Source of the DNA: Paenibacillus uliginis N3/975
GTDB lineage: Bacteria; Bacillota; Bacilli; Paenibacillales; Paenibacillaceae
Direction of reading: 5' to 3'
Assembly (NCBI RefSeq): GCF_900177425.1
Contig: NZ_LT840184.1
Location: forward strand, 4,691,705-4,755,704
Length of the DNA stretch: 64,000 nucleotides
Shown here one piece after another: positions 45,461 to 55,150 of this stretch (position 1 is its first letter; each line of letters starts with the position of its first letter). Made by a program: the position numbers and the translations under genes. Below the pieces are notes generated by a model. It searched no databases. It was not told the origin of the DNA and saw only the letters and a list, made by a program, of their open reading frames with translations.

Positions 45461-47797
45461 CTAGTGCACTCCCGCTTGCTCCACCAGCGCGTGCTGGAGC
45501 ACTTGATCCATATGAGATACGGGAACAAATTCAACATCGTTCTTTACGCTGTCTGGTATATCGCGCAAGTCCCGTTCGTTGTCTTTCGGTAGCAGAATTT
45601 TTTTGTAACCTGCACGGTGGGCCGCAAGGGATTTCTCTTTCAAGCCGCCAATCGGCAGTACCCGGCCGCGCAAAGTAATTTCTCCAGTCATGGCAACATC
45701 GCGTGCTACGTGGCGCTTCGTCAATGATGATATGAGCGCGGTAGCAATGGTTATTCCAGCGGAAGGTCCATCTTTCGGAATAGCGCCCTCTGGAATATGA
45801 ATGTGCACATCCATCTTCTCATGGAAATCCGGTTCAATCCCAAGCTCCATGGCTTTGGACCGCGTGTAGCTGAATGCGGCTTGGGCAGATTCCTTCATGA
45901 CATCACCAAGTTTTCCTGTGAGCGTTAGCTTGCCCGTACCCGGGACAACGGTGACTTCGATGGTGAGAGTATCACCGCCGACTTCGGTCCAGGCCAAACC
46001 GGTCACACTGCCCACCTGATCCTCAAGCTCAGCCATACCGTAACGGAACTTCGAAACGCCCAGATAGTCCTTGATGTCTTCTTCACCGATGATGATTTTT
46101 TCGGAGTTATCCGTTACGATTCTTTTGGCCGTTTTACGGCATAATGCTGCAATTTGCTGTTCCAGATTCCGCACACCCGACTCGCGTGTATATTCCCGGA
46201 TCACCTTTAAAATAGCATTCTCATCCAGCTGCAACTGTTCTGCTTCCAGCCCGTGCTCGCTCTTCTGCTTCGGAAGCAAATAGCGTGAGGCGATCTGAAG
46301 CTTCTCCAGCTCCGTGTAACCTGGAATATAAAGAACCTCCATACGATCCAATAGCGGACGCGGAATATTGTGCAGCGCATTTGCTGTCGTTACAAACATA
46401 ACCTGTGACAGATCAAACGGAATTTCAATAAAATGATCGCTGAATGTATTGTTCTGCTCCGGATCCAGTACTTCGAGCAGAGCAGATGACGGATCCCCCC
46501 GGAAGTCGGAAGCCATCTTATCGATTTCATCAAGCAGGAATACTGGATTCTTCGATCCCGCTGTCTTCATGCCCTGAATAATTCTTCCTGGCATGGCACC
46601 GACATAGGTACGCCGGTGACCGCGGATTTCCGCCTCATCCCGCACACCGCCTAGTGAAATACGTACGAATTTGCGTTCTAGGGAACGGGCTATGGACCGG
46701 GCCAAGGAAGTCTTACCTACCCCTGGTGGGCCAACAAGACAAAGAATCGGACCCTTCAGCTTCTTTACCAGCTTCTGAACCGCCAAGTATTCCAGAACAC
46801 GCTCTTTCGGTTTTTCCAGACCATAATGGTCTTCATCCAGAATCTGTTCCGCTTTCAAAATATCCAGATCGTCCTCGGTCTGTTTTGTCCAAGGCAGTGC
46901 TAGCAACCAATCCACATAATTACGAATGACACCGCCTTCAGCTGAGCTGGCCGGCATCTTCTCCAGACGGTCGATCTCTTTCTCAACTTTCTCGTTGACA
47001 CGCTCCGGGAGTTCAAGTTCCTTCAGCTGATTGCGGAGTTCTTCAACTTCGCCGGTGCGTCCTTCTTTCTCCCCCAGTTCTTTCTGGATCGCTTTCATTT
47101 GCTCACGCAAATAATATTCCTTCTGGGTTTTTTCCATCTGTTTCTTGACACGCTGATTGATCTTACGTTCAAGCTCCAGCACTTCGCGCTCATTGTTCAG
47201 GATATCAAGTAGCTTCTCCAGACGCTTCTGGACATCAATCGTCTCCAAAATCTCCTGCTTATCCTTGATCTTCAGGGACAGATGACTTGTAATCACATCC
47301 GCAAGCCGGCCCGGCTCTTCGATATCGGATACCGCGGCCAGTGTCTCGGGCGTCACTTTTTTGGATAGATTAATGTAATTCTCGAATTGCCCCAGAACCG
47401 TTCTCATGAGAGCGGCTACTTCGGAATCGCTGTTCTCCTCTTCAGGAAGTTCACGCGCGAGGACTTCATAATAATCCTCGTTATCCGTATATTGAATAAT
47501 TTCCGCCCGTTCCATACCTTCCACAAGCACTCGTATGGTACCGTTCGGAAGTTTGAGCATTTGTCTTACATTCGCAACTGTACCGATCCGAAAAATATCT
47601 TCTTGCGTCGGTTCTTCAATGTTCACTTCCGATTGAGAACATAGGAGAATCAAATTGTCTTCAACCATCGCCTTTTCTAATGCCTTAACCGATTTCTCCC
47701 GCCCTACGTCCAAATGCAATACCATGCTTGGATAGACGAGAAGTCCTCTTAAAGGCAGTAAAGGAAAACGACGACCTTTTGATTTACTGGGTCCCAT
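45461..47797 (-). CDS. lon: ATP-dependent protease LonA
   Basis: 778 residues. N-terminal substrate domain, AAA+ module with GPPGVGKTS, and the Ser-Lys protease domain (DGPSAG and GGLKEK). Degrades misfolded and regulatory proteins. ATG at 47797 chosen for GGAGGTG 8 bases upstream. Confidence 0.97.
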   Translation of the reverse strand: MGPSKSKGRRFPLLPLRGLLVYPSMVLHLDVGREKSVKALEKAMVEDNLILLCSQSEVNIEEPTQEDIFRIGTVANVRQMLKLPNGTIRVLVEGMERAEIIQYTDNEDYYEVLARELPEEENSDSEVAALMRTVLGQFENYINLSKKVTPETLAAVSDIEEPGRLADVITSHLSLKIKDKQEILETIDVQKRLEKLLDILNNEREVLELERKINQRVKKQMEKTQKEYYLREQMKAIQKELGEKEGRTGEVEELRNQLKELELPERVNEKVEKEIDRLEKMPASSAEGGVIRNYVDWLLALPWTKQTEDDLDILKAEQILDEDHYGLEKPKERVLEYLAVQKLVKKLKGPILCLVGPPGVGKTSLARSIARSLERKFVRISLGGVRDEAEIRGHRRTYVGAMPGRIIQGMKTAGSKNPVFLLDEIDKMASDFRGDPSSALLEVLDPEQNNTFSDHFIEIPFDLSQVMFVTTANALHNIPRPLLDRMEVLYIPGYTELEKLQIASRYLLPKQKSEHGLEAEQLQLDENAILKVIREYTRESGVRNLEQQIAALCRKTAKRIVTDNSEKIIIGEEDIKDYLGVSKFRYGMAELEDQVGSVTGLAWTEVGGDTLTIEVTVVPGTGKLTLTGKLGDVMKESAQAAFSYTRSKAMELGIEPDFHEKMDVHIHIPEGAIPKDGPSAGITIATALISSLTKRHVARDVAMTGEITLRGRVLPIGGLKEKSLAAHRAGYKKILLPKDNERDLRDIPDSVKNDVEFVPVSHMDQVLQHALVEQAGVH

Positions 47798-47880
47798 CGC
47801 TTTCACACCTCCAATGGCTCTCAATGTTGACACTATTCCTATTTTATCAAATCTTCTTATAAAAACCAACAAAGTAGGTG

Positions 47881-49608
47881 TTAACAGCTGCCTGCATCTG
47901 TAATCTTCCCATTGCGCGGCGGAGTCGCCTGCAGCAATGAGGGCGAAGCCGCTGGAAATGTCTCCGTTTGAGGCATTTGAACGACTCCCGGGGCGACGGC
48001 TCCCCCAAACACTTGAGCAAACACTTCATCAACAGATTCAACCGGGATAACTCGCAGGCCGTTCAGATCCTGAAACAGACTTTGCCAGTTGTCCTTCGGA
48101 ATAATAACCGTGGTCGCTCCCGCTTGGAATGCAGCCTCTACCTTAGCAATAACACCGCCAATCGGCTTCACTTTACCGTGAATGCTAATCTCACCGGTCA
48201 TGGCGATTTTGTTGTCTACTTCAAGCTCCTTAATGGCTGACACTATCGCTGTCGCCATCGCAATGCCCGCAGAAGGACCATCGATTGGCGTCCCTCCCGG
48301 AAAATTGATATGCAGGTCAAAATCCTTCGGTCTATATCCCATAGATCCAAGCACAGTGAGTACGTTTTCTATGGAGCCTTTGGCCATACTCTTGCGTCGG
48401 AGCTTCCGGGAACCGCCTCCGAACTCCTCCTCATCCACCACTCCTGTAATATTATAGGTACCTTGGCCCTTCTCCGCCGGAACAGCTGAAACCTCAATCT
48501 CAAGCAGCGCTCCCATGTTCGGCCCATAGACGGCTAAGCCGTTGACGAGACCGACCTGCGGTCTTTCCGGAATTTTACGGTCCGGACGCGGCTGCAGCTG
48601 ACTGCTGCTCGCTACCCACTCCACATCGGCTGCCCGAAGCGTCTCCCGTTTCTCTGTAAGGGCCAGACCTGCCGCAAGCTGAATCATGTTAACAGCCTCA
48701 CGCCCGTTGGTAGAATACCGTTTTACAACCTCCACTGCTTCAGGACACGGAAGTAAGCCAATTTTTTGTATTGCATCTTCCGCAATTTGTCCAATTTCCT
48801 CTGGAAGTAGAGGACGAAAAAATATTTCCATACAGCGTGATCGCAAAGCAGGCGTAATCTCTTCTGGCGATCGTGTTGTCGCACCTACCAATCGGAAGTC
48901 GGCAGGCAGACCGTTTTGGAAAATATCATGGATATACGCCGGCGTGTTGGCATCTTCCGAGTTGTAATACGCACTTTCGAGAAGCACCTTGCGGTCTTCC
49001 AGCACTTTTAACAGCTTATTCATCTGAATGGGGTGCAATTCACCGATTTCATCAACAAATAAGATTCCTCCATGCGCTTTTGTTACAGCACCTGGCTTCG
49101 GTTGAGGAACTCCGGCTACTCCCATGGCTCCTGCTCCTTGATAAATCGGGTCATGAACGGAACCGATCAGCGGATCGGCGATACCCCGTTCGTCAAATCG
49201 CGCTGTTGTCGCATCAATTTCGGTAAACTTGGCGTCGAACTTAAAAGGAGACTGCGGGTTTTTCTTCGCTTCTTCCATAATCACACGCGCCGCTGCCGTC
49301 TTGCCTACTCCGGGAGGCCCATACACAATAACATGCTGGGGATTTCCACTACACAGAGCCGCCTTCAAAGCACGGAGCCCATCCTTCTGACCTACGATAT
49401 CATCCATCGTCTGTGGCCGGGTTTTCTCTGCAAGAGGCTTGGTCAGCGATATCGATCGAAGCTTCCGGAGCTTATCGAGCTCCTTGCGGGACTCCCGATC
49501 CACCGCCGTTTTGCTCGTTTTTTGTCCCCGTAACAAGTTCCAAAAATAAATGCCGATAATCACTGCAAAGAACAGGTTAACCAGCATGATCACAACATTC
49601 AGATTCAC
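47881..49608 (-). CDS. lonB: Lon-like protease LonB
   Basis: 575 residues. One N-terminal membrane helix (5-26), AAA+ domain with GPPGVGKTAAA, and Ser-Lys protease domain (DGPSAG, PIGGVIAK). LonB of B. subtilis is made in the forespore. GTG start with GGGAGG upstream. Directly upstream of lonA. Confidence 0.95.
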   Translation of the reverse strand: MNLNVVIMLVNLFFAVIIGIYFWNLLRGQKTSKTAVDRESRKELDKLRKLRSISLTKPLAEKTRPQTMDDIVGQKDGLRALKAALCSGNPQHVIVYGPPGVGKTAAARVIMEEAKKNPQSPFKFDAKFTEIDATTARFDERGIADPLIGSVHDPIYQGAGAMGVAGVPQPKPGAVTKAHGGILFVDEIGELHPIQMNKLLKVLEDRKVLLESAYYNSEDANTPAYIHDIFQNGLPADFRLVGATTRSPEEITPALRSRCMEIFFRPLLPEEIGQIAEDAIQKIGLLPCPEAVEVVKRYSTNGREAVNMIQLAAGLALTEKRETLRAADVEWVASSSQLQPRPDRKIPERPQVGLVNGLAVYGPNMGALLEIEVSAVPAEKGQGTYNITGVVDEEEFGGGSRKLRRKSMAKGSIENVLTVLGSMGYRPKDFDLHINFPGGTPIDGPSAGIAMATAIVSAIKELEVDNKIAMTGEISIHGKVKPIGGVIAKVEAAFQAGATTVIIPKDNWQSLFQDLNGLRVIPVESVDEVFAQVFGGAVAPGVVQMPQTETFPAASPSLLQATPPRNGKITDAGSC

Positions 49609-50323
49609 AAGTCATTCCTCCCGTTTTTCCATTATGTCAATTATCAAACGTTATTACATGGTAGTATTGCCTGTTAATCGGATGGTAAAACGGCTCATTG
49701 AAAGGAAATGCAAAGAATCTGAAAATAATGTGTGTTGAGACGCTACAAGTACGAATCGTTCCTACTATCGCTCTTGCCCTCGAATATCTTGAATTATTTC
49801 TTAGAGGATGAAATTCGGGGACAAGAGCGTATGCTTACGAAGTAGCTTTCCTTTGGAAAGCTTTTAGCCGACCGCTTCGCTTCTCCGGAATCGCTTCGTC
49901 CTTTTCGCTGCTCCGTGGGTGTCCATCGAAATGGATTAATAGCTTACGCCAACTCAAGACTTTCGTCGAGAGTGGCTTAAAATAAATATGCGATATTTTG
50001 AGGGACACCCGTTCCGTTATATGGAGCAATTTCGTCTATTCAAGTGAGGTCACGGACTGAGAAGCCGTTATTTATGCCTATTCATGCGAAACCAGGTATG
50101 TTTTAAGAAAATAACGGAATCACAGGCCGGAACAATTGCAAAACTCGTCGATTGCAACAAATAGTGGAATGTGAGTCCGAATCCGTAGCGCGCTTTATGT
50201 GGTCAACCACATCAGTCTGCTAGTGAAACGTAGCATAGACCGCGGAGCCACAAAAAGGCCACCCAAGGATAAATCCTCAGGCAGCCTGGCTTGTTTTGTC
50301 TAAGTTATAGTTATTTCGAGTGT
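49609..50323. other. 715-base non-coding stretch with several nested inverted repeats
   Basis: No credible gene. It holds: a 17-base imperfect stem (49769-49785 with 49813-49829); an 8-base perfect outer stem (49917-49924 with 50003-50010) enclosing a smaller GCCA..CT/AGTGGC hairpin; a 9-base perfect stem (50065-50073 with 50109-50117) enclosing ATGCCT/AGGTAT; a CGGACT/AGTCCG pair around it (50053-50058 with 50174-50179); a self-complementary TTGCAA pair; and a small hairpin at 50197-50212. The last 68 bases belong to the ispG terminator. Could be an RNA gene, a palindromic repeat family, or remains of an element. Confidence 0.6.
50256..50290 (-). terminator. terminator of ispG
   Basis: A stem of about 15 pairs, several of them G-U, with TTTTTG following on the minus strand, about 35 bases after the ispG stop. 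Confidence 0.75.
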
Positions 50324-51433
50324 TTACACACCCGTTTTATGCTTACGACCAGGAATTTCTCCGGTCTCTTCGTATACTTTAACGATATGATCGATCTCTT
50401 TTTTCAGTTCCTCAACCATCGTGGCTTCAGGCACCTTACGTATCATTTCTCCATAGCGGAACAACAGTCCCTCACCCCGTGCTCCGGCAATGCCGATGTC
50501 AGCTTCTCTAGCTTCGCCGGGACCGTTCACGGCACACCCGAGGACAGATACTTTAATCGGTACCTTAATGTTCGCAATATATTCTTCCACTTCATTAGCA
50601 ATGGAGAATAGATCAATGTCTAGTCTGCCGCATGTCGGACATGATACGAGAGTTGCAGCATCGGAGATCAAGCCGAATGTTTTCAACAATTCACGACCAA
50701 CCTTGATTTCCTCAACCGGATCTGCACTGAGTGAAATCCGCATTGTACTGCCGATTCCCGTGGATAATAGGACACCAAGTCCAGCTGCGCTTTTTACTGT
50801 TCCAGAGAACAAAGTTCCGGCTTCAGTGATGCCAAGATGCAACGGATATGGAATGACCTCCGCAGCTTTTGTATAAGCGGCAATAGCCATAGGCACATCA
50901 GAGGCCTTAAGCGACACAATGATATCATGGAAATCCAGTTCTTCGAGAATGCCAATATGGAACAAGGCACTCTCCACCATAGCTTCGGGCGTCGGGTAAC
51001 CATACTTCTCCAGCAAGTGATTCTCCAAAGAGCCTGCGTTTACCCCGATGCGAATCGGAATCCCCTTTTCTTTGCACGCCTTCACGACAGCTTCGACTTT
51101 CTCACGTTTACCGATATTGCCGGGATTAATGCGGACTTTATCGATTCCATTCTCAATGGCGGCGAGTGCCAATTTATAATTGAAATGAATATCTGCGACC
51201 AGAGGAATATGAATTCGTTTCTTAATTTCCTTAATGGCTGCAGCAGCCTCGTCATTGTTTACCGTAACCCGTACAAGCTGACATCCGGCTTCTTCCAATC
51301 GCAGTATCTCAGCAACTGTAGCTTCAACATCTGCGGTTTTGGTTGTGCACATGCTTTGAATAATGACTTCATTGCTTCCGCCGATCGTGAGATTCCCCAC
51401 TTTTACGGGCCGTGTGTCTTGTCTCAAAAACAT
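50324..51433 (-). CDS. ispG: 4-hydroxy-3-methylbut-2-en-1-yl diphosphate synthase (IspG/GcpE)
   Basis: 369 residues. Iron-sulfur enzyme of the MEP isoprenoid pathway; cluster cysteines in SCPTCGRLD and LGCAVNGPGE. ATG at 51433 with GGGAGAG upstream. Lies between clpX and lonB, where B. subtilis has no such gene. Confidence 0.96.
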   Translation of the reverse strand: MFLRQDTRPVKVGNLTIGGSNEVIIQSMCTTKTADVEATVAEILRLEEAGCQLVRVTVNNDEAAAAIKEIKKRIHIPLVADIHFNYKLALAAIENGIDKVRINPGNIGKREKVEAVVKACKEKGIPIRIGVNAGSLENHLLEKYGYPTPEAMVESALFHIGILEELDFHDIIVSLKASDVPMAIAAYTKAAEVIPYPLHLGITEAGTLFSGTVKSAAGLGVLLSTGIGSTMRISLSADPVEEIKVGRELLKTFGLISDAATLVSCPTCGRLDIDLFSIANEVEEYIANIKVPIKVSVLGCAVNGPGEAREADIGIAGARGEGLLFRYGEMIRKVPEATMVEELKKEIDHIVKVYEETGEIPGRKHKTGV

Positions 51434-51462
51434 GGTTATATCTCTCCCATATAACGCCAAAG

Positions 51463-51505
51463 CTCCACCTCTACCCAGATGAATAAACAGAGGGTAGGGG
51501 TGGAG
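51463..51505 (-). promoter_or_regulatory. long hairpin between clpX and ispG
   Basis: A 14-base stem (51463-51476 with 51492-51505, one mismatch/wobble) with a 15-base loop. It lacks a T-run on either side, so it may be an mRNA stabiliser, a processing site or an attenuating structure in front of ispG rather than a plain terminator. Confidence 0.55.
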
Positions 51506-51537
51506 AATCGGCATTGATTTATTTCAAAAGCGCTTTA

Positions 51538-52800
51538 TCAGGCGCTCTCTTCCTGTTTCTTGTCATTATCGCCATTTCCTTGAAGTTCAGGGATGGCTTT
51601 ATCCTGAACAACTTTCTCGGTAATGACGCAATCTGTTATATCATCACGGGACGGAACTTCATACATCACATCCAGCATAATGCCTTCGATGATGGAGCGA
51701 AGACCGCGCGCACCAGTATTACGCTTAATCGCTTCGCGAGCAATAGCTTCCAGCGCATCCGGTTCAAACTTCAGATTAACGTTGTCGAGTTCAAGCATCT
51801 TCTGATACTGCTTCGTAAGAGCGTTCTTCGGCTCGGACAAGATCCGAACGAGCGTCTTCTCATCCAGCGGCTCCAGCGTGGAGATGACTGGCAAACGTCC
51901 TACGAATTCCGGAATCAGACCGAATTTCAGAAGGTCTTCCGGCAGTACCATTGTCAGGTACTCACCCGGTTTAAGGTCTTTTTGACCTTCACCGGAAGCG
52001 TTAAAACCGATAACCTTTTTGCCGATCCGTCGCTTGATGTACTGCTCCAGACCGTCAAACGCTCCGCCGCAAATGAACAGAATGTTGGTTGTGTCGATCT
52101 GTATGAATTCTTGATGCGGATGCTTTCGTCCTCCTTGAGGTGGAACCGAAGCTACAGTTCCCTCCAAAATCTTCAGAAGAGCCTGTTGAACACCCTCACC
52201 GGAAACGTCACGTGTAATAGACGGGTTCTCGGATTTACGGGCCACTTTATCAATCTCATCGATGTAGATAATGCCGCGTTCCGCTTTTTCCACATCAAAA
52301 TCTGCAGCTTGAATGAGTTTCAGCAAAATATTCTCAACGTCTTCGCCCACATATCCGGCCTCTGTCAAGGAAGTCGCATCTGCAATAGCAAAAGGAACGT
52401 TAAGGATTTTAGCCATGGTTTGCGCAAGCAGTGTTTTACCGGAACCCGTTGGTCCAAGCAGCAAAATGTTGCTCTTTTGCAATTCAACGTCATCAATTTT
52501 GTTCTGCGTATTGATACGCTTATAGTGGTTATAAACGGCTACAGAAAGCGATTTTTTCGCCTGATCCTGTCCGATAACGTACTGATCCAGAATGTCACGG
52601 ATATCCCGTGGCTTCGGAATATCTTTCAGATCCACTTCTTCCTCGTGGCCAAGTTCCTCTTCCACGATTTCGGAGCACAAGTCAATGCACTCGTCACATA
52701 TATAAACGCCGGGCCCTGCAACTAACTTGCGAACCTGCTCCTGCGATTTGCCGCAGAAAGAGCATTTCAGCTGCCCTTTGTCGTCGTTAAATTTAAACAT
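51538..52800 (-). CDS. clpX: ATP-dependent Clp protease ATPase subunit ClpX
   Basis: 420 residues. N-terminal zinc-binding domain (CSFCGKSQEQ), AAA+ domain with GPTGSGKT and DEIDK, and the ClpP-docking IGF-type loop region. ATG at 52800 with AGAGGTGG upstream. Follows clpP by 13 bases. Confidence 0.97.
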   Translation of the reverse strand: MFKFNDDKGQLKCSFCGKSQEQVRKLVAGPGVYICDECIDLCSEIVEEELGHEEEVDLKDIPKPRDIRDILDQYVIGQDQAKKSLSVAVYNHYKRINTQNKIDDVELQKSNILLLGPTGSGKTLLAQTMAKILNVPFAIADATSLTEAGYVGEDVENILLKLIQAADFDVEKAERGIIYIDEIDKVARKSENPSITRDVSGEGVQQALLKILEGTVASVPPQGGRKHPHQEFIQIDTTNILFICGGAFDGLEQYIKRRIGKKVIGFNASGEGQKDLKPGEYLTMVLPEDLLKFGLIPEFVGRLPVISTLEPLDEKTLVRILSEPKNALTKQYQKMLELDNVNLKFEPDALEAIAREAIKRNTGARGLRSIIEGIMLDVMYEVPSRDDITDCVITEKVVQDKAIPELQGNGDNDKKQEESA

Positions 52801-52813
52801 ACTATACCACCTC

Positions 52814-53404
52814 TTAAGATTTGATCGGTGAAGACAGGACCTCGTCAATAATCCGGTAAGACTTCGCTTCCTCCGCGCTCAAGAAATAGTCGCGGTCCGT
52901 ATCACGTTCGATTTTTTCAAGGGATTGACCCGTACGTTCCACATAGATACGGTTAAGCTTCTGTCTAGTCTTGATGATCCAATCTGCGTGGATTTGAATA
53001 TCAGTAGCCTGGCCTTGAACACCACCGAGCGGTTGGTGAATCATTACTTCACTGTTCTCCAGCGCATAACGTTTACCCGGCGCTCCAGCAGTCAACAGCA
53101 GCGAACCCATACTTGCGGCCATACCGACGCAAATGGTGGACACATCTGGCTTGATAAGCTGCATCGTATCATATATACCCATCCCGGCTGTTACAGAACC
53201 ACCAGGAGAATTAATGTACAAATGGATGTCTTTTTCCGGATCTTCCGCAGCCAAGAAAAGCAGCTGGGCAATGACAAGATTGGCGACATCGTCATCGATC
53301 GCACCGCTGAGGAAAATAATGCGATCTTTCAGTAATCGGGAATAGATATCATAAGATCTCTCGCCTCGATTGGTTTGTTCCACAACCATAGGTACCAGAC
53401 TCAT
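52814..53404 (-). CDS. clpP: ATP-dependent Clp protease proteolytic subunit ClpP
   Basis: 196 residues. Catalytic Ser98 (GMAASMGS), His123 (MIHQPLGG) and an Asp near 172. Forms ClpXP with the next gene. In B. subtilis clpP lies elsewhere; the tig-clpP-clpX order here is like that of Proteobacteria. Confidence 0.97.
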   Translation of the reverse strand: MSLVPMVVEQTNRGERSYDIYSRLLKDRIIFLSGAIDDDVANLVIAQLLFLAAEDPEKDIHLYINSPGGSVTAGMGIYDTMQLIKPDVSTICVGMAASMGSLLLTAGAPGKRYALENSEVMIHQPLGGVQGQATDIQIHADWIIKTRQKLNRIYVERTGQSLEKIERDTDRDYFLSAEEAKSYRIIDEVLSSPIKS

Positions 53405-53453
53405 GCGACCAACCTCTTTTCCTTGAAAATTATACTTTTGCGTTACAAAAGTT

Positions 53454-53482
53454 ATTCTAACATGTTCAACGCCCTATGTCAT
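53454..53482 (-). promoter_or_regulatory. clpP-clpX promoter
   Basis: Minus-strand -35 ATGACA (53477-53482), 17-base spacer, -10 TAGAAT (53454-53459). No CtsR heptad pair was seen nearby. Confidence 0.6.
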
Positions 53483-53613
53483 TTTTTAACCATGTTTACA
53501 TTCTATGAACTTCTCAAAAATTATATCCTGCCAACTTGTCTCATTATGTATTTCCGCAAAAAACACCCATTTCATGTCATATTTAGTAATAAATTGGGTA
53601 TTTTTAGGTAAAA

Positions 53614-53643
53614 ATAAGGCACGTCATAAAATACGTGCCTTAT
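53614..53643 (-). terminator. terminator of tig
   Basis: An 11-base perfect stem (53614-53624 and 53633-53643) followed by TTTTTA on the minus strand. Confidence 0.85.
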
Positions 53644-53679
53644 CCAATGTAATGGCAGCTTCTGCAGCAGCCTTATTTA

Positions 53680-55005
53680 TTATTCTTCTGTTGCTGTTTC
53701 TTCTTTTGCAGCCGGTGCACCTTCTACACTGTTTTCCAGCAAGAAGTCGATTGTTTTGCGAAGAACAAGTTCTTCACGCAGGCTGTCAAGGGAACCATTG
53801 GAAGCCAAAATGTTACGGATTTCGTCAACAGGACGCTTGTACTGTTCTGCCATGTTGCTAAGCTCTTGATTGATTTCCTCTTCGGTCGCTTCGAGCTTCT
53901 CTTCTTTCCCGATTTGCTCAAGAACCAGGTTGTTGCGAACGCGCTTCATAGCATCGTCCTTCATTTGACCTTCCAGGTCAGCTTGAGACTGGCCGGAGAA
54001 GCTGAGGAACATTTCAAGGTTCATGCCTTGCTGGCGAAGACGATTGTCAAAATCGCGCATCATGTTTTGAACTTCGGATTGAACCATCGCTTCAGGAATT
54101 TCAATTTCAGCGTTTGCTGCCGCTTTTTCGACAACTTCGTTTTCACGAACGCCTTGAGCTTCCTGCTCTTTACGGTTCAACAGTTGCTTCTTCAGGTCTT
54201 CTTTGTACTCGTCAAGAGTATCGAATTCGCTCACGTCTTTAGCAAACTCGTCATCCAGCTCAGGAAGCTGTTTACGCTTGATCTCATGTACTTTTACTTT
54301 GAAGACTGCTTTTTTGTTAGCGAGCTCTTCCGCATGATACGTTTCAGGGAATGTTACTTCAACATCTTTGAAGTCTCCAGTTCCCATTCCGATAACCTGC
54401 TCTTCAAATCCTGGAATGAACGTGTTGCTTCCAAGTTCGAGGGAATAGCGCTCAGCTTGTCCACCTTCAAAAGGAACTCCGTCAACCGAACCGTCAAAAT
54501 CAATGACTGCGATGTCACCGGAAGCTGCTGTTCCCTCATCGATTACAGCGAGCTCGGCATGACGCTCTTGCAGACGCTCCAGCTCTTGGCTCAGTTCTTC
54601 ATCGGAAACTTCGGCAGCAACTGCTGCTACTTCAATACCTTTGTAGTCTCCAAGCTTCACTTCAGGTTTAACTATTACTTTTGCTTTAAACTTGAATGCT
54701 TCCCCTTTGGAGAACTGCTCGATATCGATTTCCGGACGATCTACAGGGAAGATTTCCGCTTGTTCAACAGCTTCGCCATATACTTCAGGAAGCAGGATGT
54801 CGATAGCATCTTGGTAGAGGCTTTCTACCCCATAACGTGTTTCAAAGATTGAACGAGGTACCTTACCTTTACGGAAACCAGGTACATTTACTTTTTTAAC
54901 TACTTTATTAAAAGCTTTGTCGAGGGCAGCCGCTACGCGGTCCGCTTCAACCTCAACGTCAAGAACGCCAAGGTTCTTCTCTATTTTTTCCCAAGTTGCT
55001 TTCAT
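53680..55005 (-). CDS. tig: trigger factor
   Basis: 441 residues. N-terminal ribosome-binding domain with GFRKGKVPRS, FKBP-type PPIase domain (about 160-245, DFDGSVDGVPFEGG), helical C-terminal chaperone domain. First chaperone met by nascent chains. GGAGGGG upstream of ATG. Confidence 0.97.
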   Translation of the reverse strand: MKATWEKIEKNLGVLDVEVEADRVAAALDKAFNKVVKKVNVPGFRKGKVPRSIFETRYGVESLYQDAIDILLPEVYGEAVEQAEIFPVDRPEIDIEQFSKGEAFKFKAKVIVKPEVKLGDYKGIEVAAVAAEVSDEELSQELERLQERHAELAVIDEGTAASGDIAVIDFDGSVDGVPFEGGQAERYSLELGSNTFIPGFEEQVIGMGTGDFKDVEVTFPETYHAEELANKKAVFKVKVHEIKRKQLPELDDEFAKDVSEFDTLDEYKEDLKKQLLNRKEQEAQGVRENEVVEKAAANAEIEIPEAMVQSEVQNMMRDFDNRLRQQGMNLEMFLSFSGQSQADLEGQMKDDAMKRVRNNLVLEQIGKEEKLEATEEEINQELSNMAEQYKRPVDEIRNILASNGSLDSLREELVLRKTIDFLLENSVEGAPAAKEETATEE

Positions 55006-55076
55006 TTATGCTTTCCCCTCCAAAAAAATTCACGTGGTCGGCGCAGATAATATATCACGTACCGAATAACCATTAT

Positions 55077-55105
55077 AGTATAAACAACATTAAATCCTTT
55101 TTCAA
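55077..55105 (-). promoter_or_regulatory. tig promoter
   Basis: Minus-strand -35 TTGAAA (55100-55105), 17-base spacer, -10 TATACT (55077-55082). A small AAGGG/CCCTT hairpin with a TTCG loop lies just upstream. Confidence 0.7.
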
Positions 55106-55150
55106 GGGCGAACCCTTATGGCTCCAGATCGAAAGCGTTTCCCCGCTTTA

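Noticed and set aside
49835..50029. Small minus-strand open frame in the non-coding block
   Set aside because: 64 codons, no ribosome site, overlaps the inverted repeats, no protein-like pattern.
51514..52725. Long open frame (about 400 codons) on the plus strand
   Set aside because: Lies wholly antisense to clpX, composition of a mirror frame (Phe/Asn/Ile-rich, no domain), no ribosome site.
53405..53613. CtsR operator in front of clpP
   Set aside because: No GGTCAAA-type heptad pair found on either strand.
53866..54852. Open frame of 328 codons on the plus strand
   Set aside because: Antisense to tig with Phe/Leu-rich shadow composition; no family features.
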